From: Margaritifera margaritifera
Taxonomy: Eukaryota; Mollusca; Bivalvia; Unionida; Margaritiferidae
Assembly: GCA_029931535.1 (NCBI GenBank)
Contig: JAQPZY010001684.1
Coordinates: 5,004,001-5,068,000 of the forward strand
Direction of reading: 5' to 3'
DNA: 64,000 nucleotides
Program-made: the position numbers and the translations under genes
The notes under the pieces: generated by a model
The model's database searches: none
What the model was told of the DNA's origin: nothing
Seen by the model: the letters and a program-made list of their open reading frames with translations, nothing else
In this document: piece after piece, positions 51,712-61,716 of the stretch
Layout of the letters: each line of letters begins with the position of its first letter
How positions within the stretch are numbered: the stretch's first letter is position 1

Positions 51712-52047
51712 TTAGCTTGCAGCTTTTTTGTTTTCGTATTTAGGTTCTATGTTTTTACCAGCGGCATTAAGGAAAATACCACCAGCTGAAATAATTAACA
51801 AAAACGGATTTAACGTACCACCAGCAGATGCAACACCACCCGTCGTTAATGCCATTGGAAGATATGATATTAATCGCAAAATTCGGCCATAATAAACATA
51901 AGCTCGTCTTGCACAATAGATCTTTTTCTTGTAAAAATTGTAATACGCTAACAGTTGGTGCCTATCCTCTATCGGTATGTGTTTAGAGATGTGATTAAAA
52001 TCGATGACATCTTTTTTAGCAATGTTGTGTTTTTTACGACATAACAT
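51712..52047 (-). CDS. Small membrane protein of the Polinton
   Basis: An intact 111-residue frame. The N-terminal half is basic and helical. Residues ~58-95 form a long hydrophobic Gly/Ala-rich stretch (YLPMALTTGGVASAGG, then FLLIISAGGIFLNAAG) that could be one or two membrane helices. It sits 6 bases downstream of the coiled-coil gene on the same strand, so co-transcription is likely. Small hydrophobic proteins occur in adintovirus-like elements, but identity cannot be assigned from sequence alone. It is the only undamaged frame of this arm. Confidence 0.5.
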   Translation of the reverse strand: MLCRKKHNIAKKDVIDFNHISKHIPIEDRHQLLAYYNFYKKKIYCARRAYVYYGRILRLISYLPMALTTGGVASAGGTLNPFLLIISAGGIFLNAAGKNIEPKYENKKAAS

Positions 52048-52053
52048 TATTTA

Positions 52054-53313
52054 TTAATTTTCAACAAAATATTTTATTTTAGCTGCGGCATCATTAACAA
52101 AGGCAAGAAAATCTGAACTTGCAGGTTGACGCAAGAAAGTACTATACTTTGTAAATCTTTCTGATCGCGGACTTGATAATTCTTGTTCTTGTTGCGGCGT
52201 ATACACTTTGGTTGTTTTATTATCGAATTTGTCGCTTGCACCGATAACATCAACGAGATTATTTTTCATTGTATCTTCATTTGCATCAATGTACTCTATG
52301 GCGGCTTTTAACATGCTAAGCGGAATTTGTTTGCCCATTAAATACTGCCGCACAATTGCATTTGTAGCTGCAAAATCGATAGGTGACATACCAGCAAATG
52401 GAGCATCTCCAAGCGGTTTACCAATTGTTTCTTCAACCAGCAATAGAAGATTTTCATTTTCTTTAGCTTTTATTCGCCTATAATACTGATAAAACAACGC
52501 GGGACTTTTTTTCTCAATTTGATCTGCACGTCGCGCATTTGCTCGATCATCATCAAGATCAAATGAAAAATCTTTATTAATTTTTTTAGCGCTTTAATAT
52601 CCTCTTATAATTCCTTGGCTTCTTTTCCCGTCACAGACTCAATTCTGTCAATCGCGTTCATTGCTGTTAGAAATTCTGGGATGCTGGTTTTATCTGTTGA
52701 TCTGACATAATTTGCTATTTTATAAAACGCAGTTGCTAGCACATCAACGTTTTTTGCGACACCGTGAACTTCAAGTAACGAATCGACATTTTCAAATTCT
52801 AGGCCGATATCCTCTATCAATCGCCGCTTTGCAAATTTATTGCGTATCGTTGCCTGTTGAGGATAAACTTTTTTTCTGTGATTTGCGTCCAAGCAATCGA
52901 ATCGATTTTTATGATCTTTAGTTTTTTTTCTTTTTTTTTCGTCGTATAATTTTACTTCCAGCAATAATTCGCGTTGTTTCAAAAACAAACTCATGTATAA
53001 TTTGTTTTATCAATTGTTCCAATTCTTGCTCGTGTTGTGCAAGTTGTCGCACGTTGCAGTAATCTGTAAGAACTTCTAATTGGTTAATAGCATTATCAAG
53101 CTCGCGTTGTCGCATTGCGCGAACTGAAAGATAATTTTACTCTTGTTCATCATAGTTATTGCCGTTGTTTTCAAATCGCAATTGTTTTAGTTCATTTAAT
53201 TTGTTAATTGCATCGAGCTTGTTGTGCATCTGCTGGAATTTCTATTGGGATATTACTAAACACTTTTTTTGAAAAATCTGTTGCGATTTCAATAATGTTT
53301 TCAACATCGGCCA
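52054..53313 (-). pseudogene. Helical/coiled-coil Polinton protein, broken in several places
   Basis: Starts at MADVENIIEIATDF (53313) and runs through four partial frames on the minus strand to IKYFVEN (52054). Together they would have made a protein of roughly 400 residues. Frame changes lie near 53220, around a T run at 52920, and at an A run near 52585. In-frame stops lie near 53140 and 52605. Charged heptad-like segments (RQRELDNAINQLEVL, EHEQELEQLIKQII-like) predict coiled coil. The C-terminal part (PFAGMSPIDFAATNAIVRQY) looks globular and well conserved. The family is not recognised; its place beside the fibre-like gene suggests a virion role, which is inference. Confidence 0.5.
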
Positions 53314-53336
53314 TTATTTAAAATTGTTACACAGTA

Positions 53337-54490
53337 TTACACTAAGTCGTCTAACGTATAAATCTGAAAACATGTTAATTCGGGGTTTACAGCTTCTTCT
53401 TTTAATGCGTAAAATCTACATGACTTATACTTTGTTGCTGGAATTGGTTCTGCGATAAAAAAAAATCTTTTGCTGTGTTGCCTAAATAAACACCTGTTGC
53501 TGTATACAGTGTGGTAGGCGACGTCGCAAAATTATCATTTGATGCCTCAATTCTCCAATTGTAAAAACGCTAGACATTTTGTTCGCGGTAAATTTCCAAA
53601 TTGATACTACTTGAGGACATGTAATTGCGATCCATGCGCCTGCAATTTGTCCATTAGTTGCCCATTCGTTTACGTTTAGCGACGACGCCAGATGCCATGA
53701 AAACGCGTACAATGCCCTGTAATTCGTGTAGGCTGATGATGCAGACACTACAAAGCCAAAACCATTATTTGTGCCGTTTGTTATTGGTGGAATGTGTCCG
53801 GAATTATTTTTTACGTGTTTTGACCCGATAGATTGTGCGTCGACGTAAGCGTGATTTGTTAAATCTGATGGTGCTGTTGTAACCGCAGTTGATGTTATTT
53901 TATTTGCGCCCATATCGATTGCGCCTGTCATTGTGCCGCCAGTTAACGCAAGCGCATAATCGTTTAAGTGTTTTTTTACTGACGGCGTATGTGCTATCGG
54001 CCGATGGATCCACACTGAGATTTGAAATTACCCTACCACCCATGTTGAACTATCCTGCCATTGTAGCACCGGTTAGTGGTATGTATTTATTTGCTAATTC
54101 TGTTTTTACCTGCATGTAACTTACCGCATCGGTATTTGCAGGCGAATAACTTGTTGGGAATTTAAGTTATTTTGCCGTTATTCATGAATGTAATTGTTCC
54201 CGATACTGTATCTCCGGATTTATTTATTTTTAAATTATTTACCTCCTCTAGTTGCGAAGCGCTTACTGCCTGCGATGGATTATTTGTTTGCAGCGGAAGA
54301 TTTATTATTGCTCGCCCGCCCATGTTAAGATCGCCCGTCATTGTATCGCCAGTTTGCGAAAGTTTGTTGAAAAATTGTTGTTTTATGAGTGTATCATTCT
54401 ACGAGCCGCTTTTAGTTCCATTAACTGCTCCAACGGTTGTTCCAAATTTTGTAATTAGCTCATTATTTGTATTATTTTGTATAAAATTGA
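53337..54490 (-). pseudogene. Phage-fibre-like repeat protein
   Basis: Three or more copies of a motif of the form TGDTMTGDLNMGGRAI or LTGGTMTGAIDMGANKI appear near 54330, 54050 and 53940. Such repeats form triple-stranded fibre shafts in phage tail-fibre proteins. The C-terminal ~150 residues (AWIAITCPQVVSIWKF, then NWRIEASNDNF) resemble a discoidin/F5-8C-like jelly-roll, a common sugar-binding fibre tip. Frameshifts lie near 54150 and 53570 and at the T run at 53458; stops occur near 54385, 54155 and 54045. The N-terminus is not clear, as the frame reaches the divergent ATPase start. A role in host attachment is inferred. Confidence 0.6.
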
Positions 54491-54500
54491 AAGTATAAGC
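54440..54500. promoter_or_regulatory. Divergent intergenic region between fibre-like gene and ATPase
   Basis: The two genes are read outward from this short AT-rich stretch, so it should contain promoters for both directions. No specific box could be identified. Confidence 0.3.
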
Positions 54501-55171
54501 ATGACTGAAAAAAATGTGAAAATTATTAATTTTGATTCTCCTAACGGGTTGTCGCATAAACATAAAAATAATTTACCAAATTGTCACTATGTTATTGTTG
54601 GGCGAACTGGCTGCCGAAAAACTAATTCGCTGATAAATCTTTTGATAAGCGATGGATTTGTTTACAATAAAGTTTTTATTTGCACGATAAATCCAAATCA
54701 GGATAAATACGAACTTCTCAAAGAATACAATGATAAAATGATAAATGAATTAGGAACCGATGATGATTTTTTTATTATTACGACGCCAGTTGAAATTCCA
54801 CCCGTTGAAGATCTCGATACGTCGTTGCATAAAATTATTGTCGTCGACGATATCCCATTTGATAAAGATGAAATAAAAAAAAAGTTAAATCATAATTTGC
54901 AATGTCGCTGAAGCAAGGTTTTCATAATGTTGATCGATTTATACGGCGAAATGCAGGCTGTGTTATTCTTTTTTCTGGCATTAATAATAAGGATATTGAA
55001 AATATCACCATTGAGCAAGGTGGAGTAGAAAAAGGTCTTTTAGAGAAATTTTATCATGCGGCAACGGGAAATATCGTGCACGATTTTTTACTCTACGATA
55101 AATTTCCGTGCTATCCCAACAAGATTCCAATGTTCAAAAAAAATCTCGATCAAAATTTAATCTCAACTTGA
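54501..55171 (+). pseudogene. FtsK/HerA-type (A32-like) genome-packaging ATPase
   Basis: Opens with MTEKNVKIINFDSPNGLSHK. Walker A is near 54600 (VIVGRTGCRKTNSL, in which the usual second Gly before Lys is Arg), and Walker B near 54832 (KIIVVDDIPF). A sensor-like CVILFSG lies in the second frame, which begins with the frameshift at about 54895-54905 and ends in NLIST at 55171. Total size of about 220 residues is normal for Polinton ATPases, which pump DNA into capsids. The frame change and the altered P-loop argue against function. It is followed after 9 bases by the first coiled-coil gene. Confidence 0.8.
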
Positions 55172-55180
55172 TAAAATAAT

Positions 55181-56826
55181 AATGGACAATAATGAAATTC
55201 TCAGTGCTCTTATCGATAGCAGAGCGAGATTGCAGCGAGATATTTTACGATCGCGTATTGGTGATCAGTTGCAATCTGAGGAGCGAGAAAAGTTTTAAAC
55301 CTGTAGTTGATTCTAATTTTGGTGTGCGCAATGATGACATACTTTAAAAGTTAGGACTAGCAGAAGATTATGACACACTTAAAAAATTAGGATTAGTAGG
55401 TTATCTTTCATCGGAATTTAAAAAGCATCAGGAACAGGATTTAATAAAGCAACGCGCACATGCAAAATTTATTGGCAAAGTTTTGGTAGAAATAGAAATG
55501 TTAAAACAAGGACAAATACAACTACACGATCAAGAAAAATTGATAGAAGATTATGAAGCTGAATTACAGAATGCGCAGGCGAAATATGAAGAATTATCAA
55601 AATGGTATGAAAGAGAAACGGTTATTGGGGGTACAGAAATAAAAAAACATTTTGATGAAAAGGAAAAAAAAATAAAGAATTATGGACGTCTGTTAGAGAT
55701 CGCAAACAGGAACATAATGAAACTTGGTACAAGTATAATGATTTAATAATGGGTGTTTTACGAGATACACCCAGAACAGAATTAGAAAGAATAATTGGTA
55801 GCAAAAAGGTAAAAAAAAAATTAAAAGTGAATATTCAAAATTTGCTGATCAAAATTCATTATTCTCGCCATTGGGTGAATATAGAGAAGATAGATTAGAA
55901 AGAGAATTTACAAGAATCACGAACAAAAAATAGCAGAACATTCTGAATTAATAACAAGACCAGAAAGAAGAAGAGAAGAATCCAATAAAAGAGAAGCGGA
56001 GAATGCTGAAAAAAATTTGCCAATGATTTAGAAACATATTATGCCGACGAGGAGTCAGAATCACCGCAAATTCGTGATAATGATTGGAAAAAGTTTAATT
56101 ATCTATACTTGGATGTTGCAAATAAAGCTGATAGTATTGAAAGCAAATCAATTGATAAGGTTGCACATAAAAAATAGAACAATTCCAGAACGCGATGATT
56201 AAACAAATTATAGAAAACAATACTGTTAGTCAAATGCAAAAAGAGTTTAGAGAGCTTCCTTGCAATTTGCTATAATATAGAATAAAAGAACATATTTTAG
56301 ATAATTTAGCCAGTTCTGTTAGTAGTGGTTATCTTACAATTGATAATAATGATATTAAGATGTTTTTCACGAAACTGAAAAAGACATTACAAAGTTAAAA
56401 CAACTTAAACAAAAGTCGAGTGATGAAAAATGTCGGAATGCGATTGATAAGATTATTACGGATTATGATTATGCACATACGTCGTTTGGGAGTTATATGA
56501 AAGAAGATGAACCAACGAGACAGTACGACGAGGAGTATTATGAGGAGGATTCGTTTGCCAATTTAACAGATTCTCAGTCGATAACAATGGACATGTACAG
56601 AAAGCGAAATGAAATAAAAAATCGAATGAAAAATTGCACTACTGTAAAAGAGTTTCAGGCAATGAAAGATGATTTGTCGGCTTACAATCGTCGCATTGGT
56701 CGTAGTGGTTACACAGGCGATCAATTCGATAGTGCTAAACGCGAACTACAATATCGACATAAAGAATTAACAAAACGACGCGATGCGATAGCGAAGAATA
56801 AAATAAATTTTATCACATTGATATAA
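55181..56826 (+). pseudogene. Long coiled-coil Polinton protein 1
   Basis: Begins MDNNEILSALIDSRARLQRD and ends in KNKINFITLI. It is broken by an early frameshift/stop at about 55297 and many later ones, with good stretches at 55483-55746 and 56497-56826. Heptad-rich segments (QLHDQEKLIEDYEAELQNAQ) predict coiled coil. An acidic Tyr/Glu stretch (YDEEYYEEDSF) precedes the C-terminal helical part. The first ~40 residues match the start of the next gene, suggesting duplication. The estimated original length is over 500 residues. Function is unknown; position in the virion-gene block suggests a structural or core role. Confidence 0.55.
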
Positions 56827-56831
56827 AATAA

Positions 56832-57760
56832 TATGAATAATAACAGACTTCTTAAGGCACTTTCTGAAAGCAGAAAGCAATTACTGAGTGACGTACTGAA
56901 GTCTCGTCTTGGCGCGCAACTTTAAACCGAGCAACGCGAAAAACATTTCAAGCCCATAACGGAAGCCATTTTGGGAAAACCCGACGACAATAAGCCGTTG
57001 ACGGAAACACAAGAGAGTGTTAGAAAAACAGGATTGCTTGGTTTAATTACGAAACAACATGAAACTGTTATGGAGAAATTTGAAGAGCAGCGCACGCAGG
57101 TAACAGCGCAACACAAGGATATAAAAATACAACTAAAATCTGCCGGCGAAATTTTAACAGAGTTAGAAATCATAAAACACAGGCAAATTGGCGGCGATGA
57201 TAGCAAAGAAACTGCACCGCTAGCTAAAGAAAAATACAAGGACTACCGTGAAAATATTCTTGAAATAGAAAAGAATCTGGAGGAAATTAAAGAAATAATT
57301 CGCATCAAGCAAACAGAGTTGGAAAATAAAGAAAAAACATTAAAGAAAATCATCGGCGAAGCGGAGGGATCAGAACGTAGAGGCGAAAAAGTTACCGAAG
57401 AGTTGAAAACAAAAACAAGAAAACTTGTAATACAAAAAACAACAGATGCAGAACACGTCGATGTACGTACAAATTTGCTTACTAAAACACAAGCAGAAAA
57501 AAATCAACTCATCCGCCGAGAAAAAGAATTAATGGAACAAATAGAAAAATTGGAAGAACCTTCTCGAGCTATGATTGCATTTCATGAACAAGAACTATAA
57601 AGTTACAGAGAAGCATTTGCCAATTTGAATGAAGTGTCAAATATTAAAGATCTTGAAAATCTGCATAGAGAATTAAACAGTTCAAACAGATCACGCGGCA
57701 GATTAACTGAACATTATCCAGGACTGAAAAATGTGCACGAAGAGTTTTAGATTTTAATAA
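56832..57760 (+). pseudogene. Long coiled-coil Polinton protein 2
   Basis: Starts MNNNRLLKALSESRKQLLSD. It meets a TAA at 56922-56924 at the same place in the alignment where protein 1 has LQSEEREK, then continues open from 56925 to 57600. A further stop at 57598 is followed by a readable SYREAFANLNEVSNIKDL. The 209-residue open middle is Lys/Glu-rich with heptads throughout (KEKTLKKIIGEAEG and others). With only a few simple stops it is among the least damaged genes of the element. It overlaps neither neighbour and starts 5 bases after gene 1. Confidence 0.55.
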
Positions 57761-58179
57761 ACAGGTAAAACGGGAAATAGACTGACAGAGAGTTCAGGGC
57801 TGATTGGGCCACGGCGTAATAATATTTTCATCAGCGCGCGAGATGGTTGACAGGCTTATGCTGCTAATTTCATCCAAGTAGCTTCCCAAAGTTGTATAAT
57901 TAACATTCAGGATTTCCACGACGAATCTGGCACTCACTGGGTAGCGTTGGAAAAAATGTTAATTATTCATCAAATCAGCTTCAGCGTTGGAAAAAATGTT
58001 AATTATTCATCAAATCAGCTTCAGCCTTCCGGAACAAATCCGTGTGGTTATTACTGCGTGAAATTTCTAAGGCATATGAGTGGAAACGCGCGCGTTTATG
58101 ACGTTAAATTTTTTTAGATTTTATTACGCAATTTGATCCGGATCCATCACATGGCAATAATGTAAAAGCGGTATCGTGA
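57760..58179 (+). pseudogene. Adenain-type cysteine protease
   Basis: The catalytic His lies in SGTHWVAL (near 57930) and the catalytic Cys in NPCGYYCVKFL (near 58040), the arrangement of adenovirus-type maturation proteases. A 40-bp direct tandem duplication (57943-57982 and 57983-58022) lies between them and shifts the frame. An in-frame stop lies near 57855, and a T-run frameshift precedes the C-terminal TQFDPDPSHGNN. The family trims capsid precursors during maturation. The region expected between His and Cys, with the third catalytic residue, appears shortened. Confidence 0.7.
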
Positions 58180-58226
58180 AATCTCGTAAGAGACTTTTAA
58201 ATTTAATATAAACTCATAAGTATAAT

Positions 58227-58361
58227 ATGGAAACATATTGTTTAAAGTGTCGTGTTAAAACAGCGAACGTTGACATCGAAACAGTAACATCTCCAACTAG
58301 CGCTGTCGGCGTGAGACGAATAATGAAGAGTAACTACGGTGTTTGCGGAAAAAATGAATAG
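58227..58361 (+). CDS. Small Cys-motif ORF before the PLA2 gene
   Basis: A 44-codon frame, METYCLKCRVKTANVDI at the start and YGVCGKNE at the end. The CxxC at the start and single Cys before GK at the end look like half-eroded zinc ribbon, similar in layout to the short YCVKC proteins (DUF5679-like) found near PLA2 genes in adintovirus-like genomes. The position of the expected third Cys is Tyr. The frame upstream of PLA2 may once have continued into that gene; hairpins and stops now separate them. The assignment is from memory of the family and tentative. Confidence 0.45.
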   Translation: METYCLKCRVKTANVDIETVTSPTSAVGVRRIMKSNYGVCGKNE

Positions 58362-58401
58362 TATGTTTTTGAAAAAAGACTTTGAAAACCTACGGTTTCC
58401 G

Positions 58402-58465
58402 GAATCGCACGCGATTCTGCGATACCTTCAACTTCCATTGAAAAACCCGGAATCGCACGCGATTC
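58402..58465. repeat. Two palindromes between Cys-motif ORF and PLA2
   Basis: GAATCGC-AC-GCGATTC occurs at 58402-58417 and again at 58450-58465, perfect 7-bp arms around AC. A third, weaker palindrome (AAACC-tac-GGTTT) lies at 58386-58398. Similar palindromes occur elsewhere in the element. Confidence 0.85.
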
Positions 58466-58639
58466 TACTTTTTTTTAGAAAAACATGAGGGTTCTGAAAC
58501 GGAATTGCTCGGAAAACCTAAAATAGTAACCAAAAAGCAAAAGGAAAAGGCCATGGAAAAATTGTAGTTAAGGATATATTCCCAGGAGGTGTTATGCTTG
58601 TTGAACCTGATTCATGATAGCGAGAAAACCTGAAAAACC

Positions 58640-59094
58640 CGAAATCGCAAAATAATCGGAAAATTGCCACAACCACGTGGTGGTAAGACATTACCAAAAC
58701 ATCGATATACAGGTCCATGGAAACCCCTTGAAACACAGATTGATGAAAATGAGAATCCACTGCCCGGACAAGAACCGTATAATCGCGTTGACGAAATTGC
58801 AATGCGACACGATATCTGTTATCGGGATGCGCCCACGGATAAAAACGGCTGCGATGAGATTATGCTTGATGAACTGCGCTAGTTAAAACCGTCCAGAATT
58901 CGGGAGAGATTTGACCAACTACTTGTGCAGTGAATTATCGAAGCAAAACACAAACTTGGACTCGATAACGAGTCTCGAATCGGCTATGGTTTACCAAAGA
59001 AAACTGTAAGTATTCCATCTCGTCTTGATAACGAGTCTCGGATCGGCATTAAAAACAATGTTTCCGCGATTTTAGCCAGAGAACCTCATAAACC

Positions 59095-59095
<1 letters not shown>
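58640..59095 (+). pseudogene. Parvovirus-type phospholipase A2 domain protein
   Basis: Open at 58664-58882, with a Ca-binding-loop-like YTGPWKPLE and the catalytic HDICY (His at 58808-58810), followed by conserved Cys and Asp residues. Stops at 58883 and 58934 interrupt a continuation that includes IIEAKHKLGL, a typical C-terminal segment of this family. Two copies of LDNESRIG follow, encoded by a 24-bp near-repeat (58961-58984 and 59024-59047). In parvovirus capsid proteins such a domain helps the particle leave endosomes; adintovirus-like elements also carry it. The true start is unclear because stops precede the open part. Confidence 0.75.

Positions 59096-59122
<27 letters not shown>
59096..59122. 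repeat. Poly(A) run between PLA2 and integrase
   Basis: About 27 A residues with no target duplication noticed. It breaks the space where the N-terminal part of the integrase would be expected. Confidence 0.95.
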
Positions 59123-59124
<2 letters not shown>

Positions 59125-59125
<1 letters not shown>

Positions 59126-60062
59126 CCATGCAGGCAAGTATTGGTAAACAATATCGACGAGGTGTGGGCGCTCGACTTTCTGATATGTCACAATTAGCCG
59201 TTTATAATGATGGTAAGAAGTTTTTGTGAAACATCGTCGATGTTTTCAGCAAATACGCATTTAGTGTTGCTATCAAAAATAAAATGGGTAACACGACAAC
59301 AAATGCGTTTCACAAGATAATAACAGAATCCGGCAGAAAAAAAAAAAAAAAAAAAAAACCAATCTGGACAGACCAAGGAACAGAATTTTACAATGAGCAG
59401 TTTGAATTTTTTTTAGCAGATCATGATATTGAAAAATATATCACATCGAATGAGGGTAAAAGTGTTGTTGTTGAGCACTTTAATCGCGAAAAGAAAGAAT
59501 TTACAAATACCTAACTGAAAATAATACAAACAACTACTCGCGAAATTTACCCGAAATTGTTGCAGATTATAATAAAACTAAACACAGCACGATAAAAATT
59601 TCGCCGCAACAGGCATTGGAAAATCCTGATGCTGTTAAACTTTATTATCGCACAAATAATGATAAATATGCCGCTAAACATAACAAATTACCAAAATTTA
59701 AAAAAAAATGATTTTGTTAGAATTTCGGTGCAAACAAAATTTATTTGAAAAAGGACATGCGCCAAATTGGAGCGAAGAGTTATTTTTTATTGATAAAATC
59801 CAAGAAACTGTTCCTGTGACGAACAGAATAAAAGATCTTAGCGGAGAAGAAATAATTGGATTGTTTTATGAACAGGAACTACACAAAACTGATCAGGTCT
59901 TCGTAATCGAAAATATAATTAAACGTAGCGGTAAGGCAAGTTTGGTTAAATGGAAAGGATACTATGATGTTTTAACAGCTGGAAAAATACTGATGATATT
60001 ATTGAACTTTGAAAAACATCAGAATCGCGTTTCGATTCCTCGAGAAAACCGCAGGTTTTCCA
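59125..60062 (+). pseudogene. Polinton integrase with chromodomain
   Basis: The catalytic core is readable. The first Asp lies in VWALDFLD (about 59165), the second in IWTDQGTEF (about 59365), and the Glu in VVVEHFNRE (about 59470), the D-D-E triad of retroviral-type integrases. A run of ~20 A (59338-59357) and stops near 59227 and 59512 interrupt it. The frame from 59708 carries the C-terminal part with KNDF-type and SH3-like residues. A chromodomain then follows (VIENIIKRSGKASLVKWKGY, 59900-59965). Its end meets the hairpin at 60044-60060. The upstream zinc domain is not seen. Chromodomains may steer integration to heterochromatin. Confidence 0.8.
60022..60060. terminator. Two hairpins at the convergent gene end
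   Basis: GAATCG-cgttt-CGATTC (60022-60038) and GAAAACC-gca-GGTTTTC (60044-60060), the second directly followed by a T run (60065-60077 region). They lie where the plus-strand integrase and a minus-strand gene converge. A role in transcript ends is a guess from position. Confidence 0.45.
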
Positions 60063-60614
60063 CGTTTTTTTTTTTTTCTTTTCCAATAACATCTTGATAC
60101 AATTTATCATATTTTTCAAGCACTGATTTACACTTTACTGGTTTGCATAGCGAAATGTAATCACGTGCGCTCGAATCGCTGATAATTCCATCACGTAATA
60201 ACTCCAATAAAATTTTATAAAAAATAAAATCCGATTTCATATTTTTTTTGGTCCTGCATCGTACAACATACGCTCGGAAACTCGAATAAAGTTCATTAAT
60301 CGATCTTTAAAATGCTGATACTCTTCTATGGAAAATTAATTGATTTTAAATTTTTTTTAAAGATGATATTTTGCGTTTTAACGCGGAAAAACGCGCGGCG
60401 TGGAATCATCATCAAAAAGATAAAGATTTTCCTCATCTTCCTCATTTTTTTCAGGATCATTGCAAAACAAATCCACGCAACTGCCGTTATATTCCCAACA
60501 TATTTTCGGGTAGAGTTTTCGCTTGAAAAACCTTTAACTTCCAACGCGTCGAGTTTTTCTTGTATTTTTTTAGTGTGGAAAACATTATTAAAAAGTATTG
60601 AAAATTTTTCCTAA
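60063..60614 (-). pseudogene. Unassigned acidic/helical Polinton protein
   Basis: Minus-strand pieces in shifting frames: LEVKGFSSENSTRKYVGNI (about 60490-60545), an Asp/Glu-rich stretch, EEYQHFKDRLMNFIRVSERM (about 60250-60310), then KSDFIFYKILLELLRDGI (60180-60240) and KCKSVLEKYDKLYQDVIG to 60080. Composition looks genuinely coding, and the last part is predicted helical. The family is not recognised. At least three frame changes show it is dead. An alternative view is that two small genes are involved. Confidence 0.4.
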
Positions 60615-60620
60615 ACCCGG

Positions 60621-60636
60621 AATTGCACGCAATTTA
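60621..60636. repeat. Palindrome GAATTGC-AC-GCAATTT
   Basis: Same layout as the pair near 58.4 kb with AC in the centre and one mismatch at the outer end. It lies between two minus-strand gene remnants. Confidence 0.75.
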
Positions 60637-60639
60637 TTC

Positions 60640-61200
60640 ATAACGAAATGCTATTTGTACTTGGAGTTGATGAGATTTTGCATTTTTGGTAACACCGTCA
60701 GCAACACTTTTTACTGAAGCACTACATATACCAAAATGCGTTCCGGCAGAAGACATTGAAGGAAAACGACGTTCTTCTTGTGTAACAGTATTTTTTGCTA
60801 TCACGGGACATCTTATTATTGCACCACCAGCTCGTCCTAGCAAATTATCGCTCTGCGTTATGGTTTGTAAATTATCTAGTTTATTACCGTTTATATATGA
60901 TCAATAACCAATCCTGTTGGTATTACCCCATTAAAACATTCATAAACAAGATATTGTTTCCCAACGCCATTGTTATAAATGTAACTTGTCTGTAACCAGT
61001 ATTAATTAATCGTGACGCAATCGGGTAAATGGTACCAATTCGTCTTATTTCTCCTGCAGTATTAGCTTTACATGAATTAAAAAACAGGATGTGTTCTCCA
61101 AATGTCAACATCATCATCATCATCCGGAATCGCGTCATCATCATCCAAATTTGCATCATCATCTAACTCAATATCGTTAACATTATCCGCATGGTATATT
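60640..61200 (-). pseudogene. HNH/NUMOD-type endonuclease remnant
   Basis: The minus strand shows, in order, ANTAGEIRRIGT (like the NUMOD4 DNA-binding start), an HNH-like VYECFNGVIPTGLVIDH then NGNKLDN-like residues, and LQTITQSDNL. A NUMOD1-like end follows (RRFPSMSSAGTHFGICSASV, then VADGV). Such proteins are homing-type nucleases of phages, organelles and large viruses. Frameshifts and stops occur between the parts, and the first His of the HNH triad is not visible. An acidic Asp-rich tract lies upstream at about 61110-61190. It is not a usual core Polinton gene. Confidence 0.55.
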
Positions 61201-61287
61201 TATTTGGTTTCTTTAATATGAAAAAACTGAAAGTTTTTTTTATCTAAATGGATAGTACAGAATGAGCAAGAGTTATATCGTGTCATG

Positions 61288-61515
61288 TCGAATTGTTCAT
61301 TACGACTATGTTATCAACGAAATAAAAAATTGTTTTAAGGTCCTGATAGAAAAGTTAGCTTCAATTTTAAAATCGTGTATGGGCGCGACCATAAAGTATT
61401 ACTAAATCGCATGCAGCGATACCTATTCAATCAGCATGGTGATATCGTTGTTTGTTATGATAAAAAAATGTTAATGAAATTTGCACATTGCTATTTGAAA
61501 CCGGGTGAGCTTTAA
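61288..61515 (+). pseudogene. Small unassigned plus-strand ORF with internal stop
   Basis: MSNCSLRLCYQRNKKLF, then a TAA at about 61339, then an open continuation (KIVYGRDHKVLLNRMQRYLF) to TAA at 61515. The clean continuation after one stop suggests a gene of about 75 codons damaged by a single change. Family not recognised. It is the only plus-strand candidate in this arm, so chance cannot be excluded. Confidence 0.35.
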
Positions 61516-61625
61516 CGAGTACTAGCAAGCTAAAACAAATCTCGAGCAGAATCGCGTTGCAATTCCAGCAAAAAAAAGTATCTTTTTTTTAGGATTATGA
61601 TTCTAATTTTTGTCTGAAAATCCCC

Positions 61626-61646
61626 GAAAACCCTGAACGGGTTTTT
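61626..61646. repeat. Palindrome GAAAACCC-tgaac-GGGTTTTT
   Basis: Seven-base perfect arms plus flanking A/T, similar to the hairpin at 60044-60060. A weaker relative of the AATCGC palindromes lies at 61549-61565. Confidence 0.7.
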
Positions 61647-61716
61647 CCGAACTGGTTTCTTTGACGGCAATAACATCAGTGTATTTTCTCACTCCTGGAG
61701 TTAAACAACTTGAATT

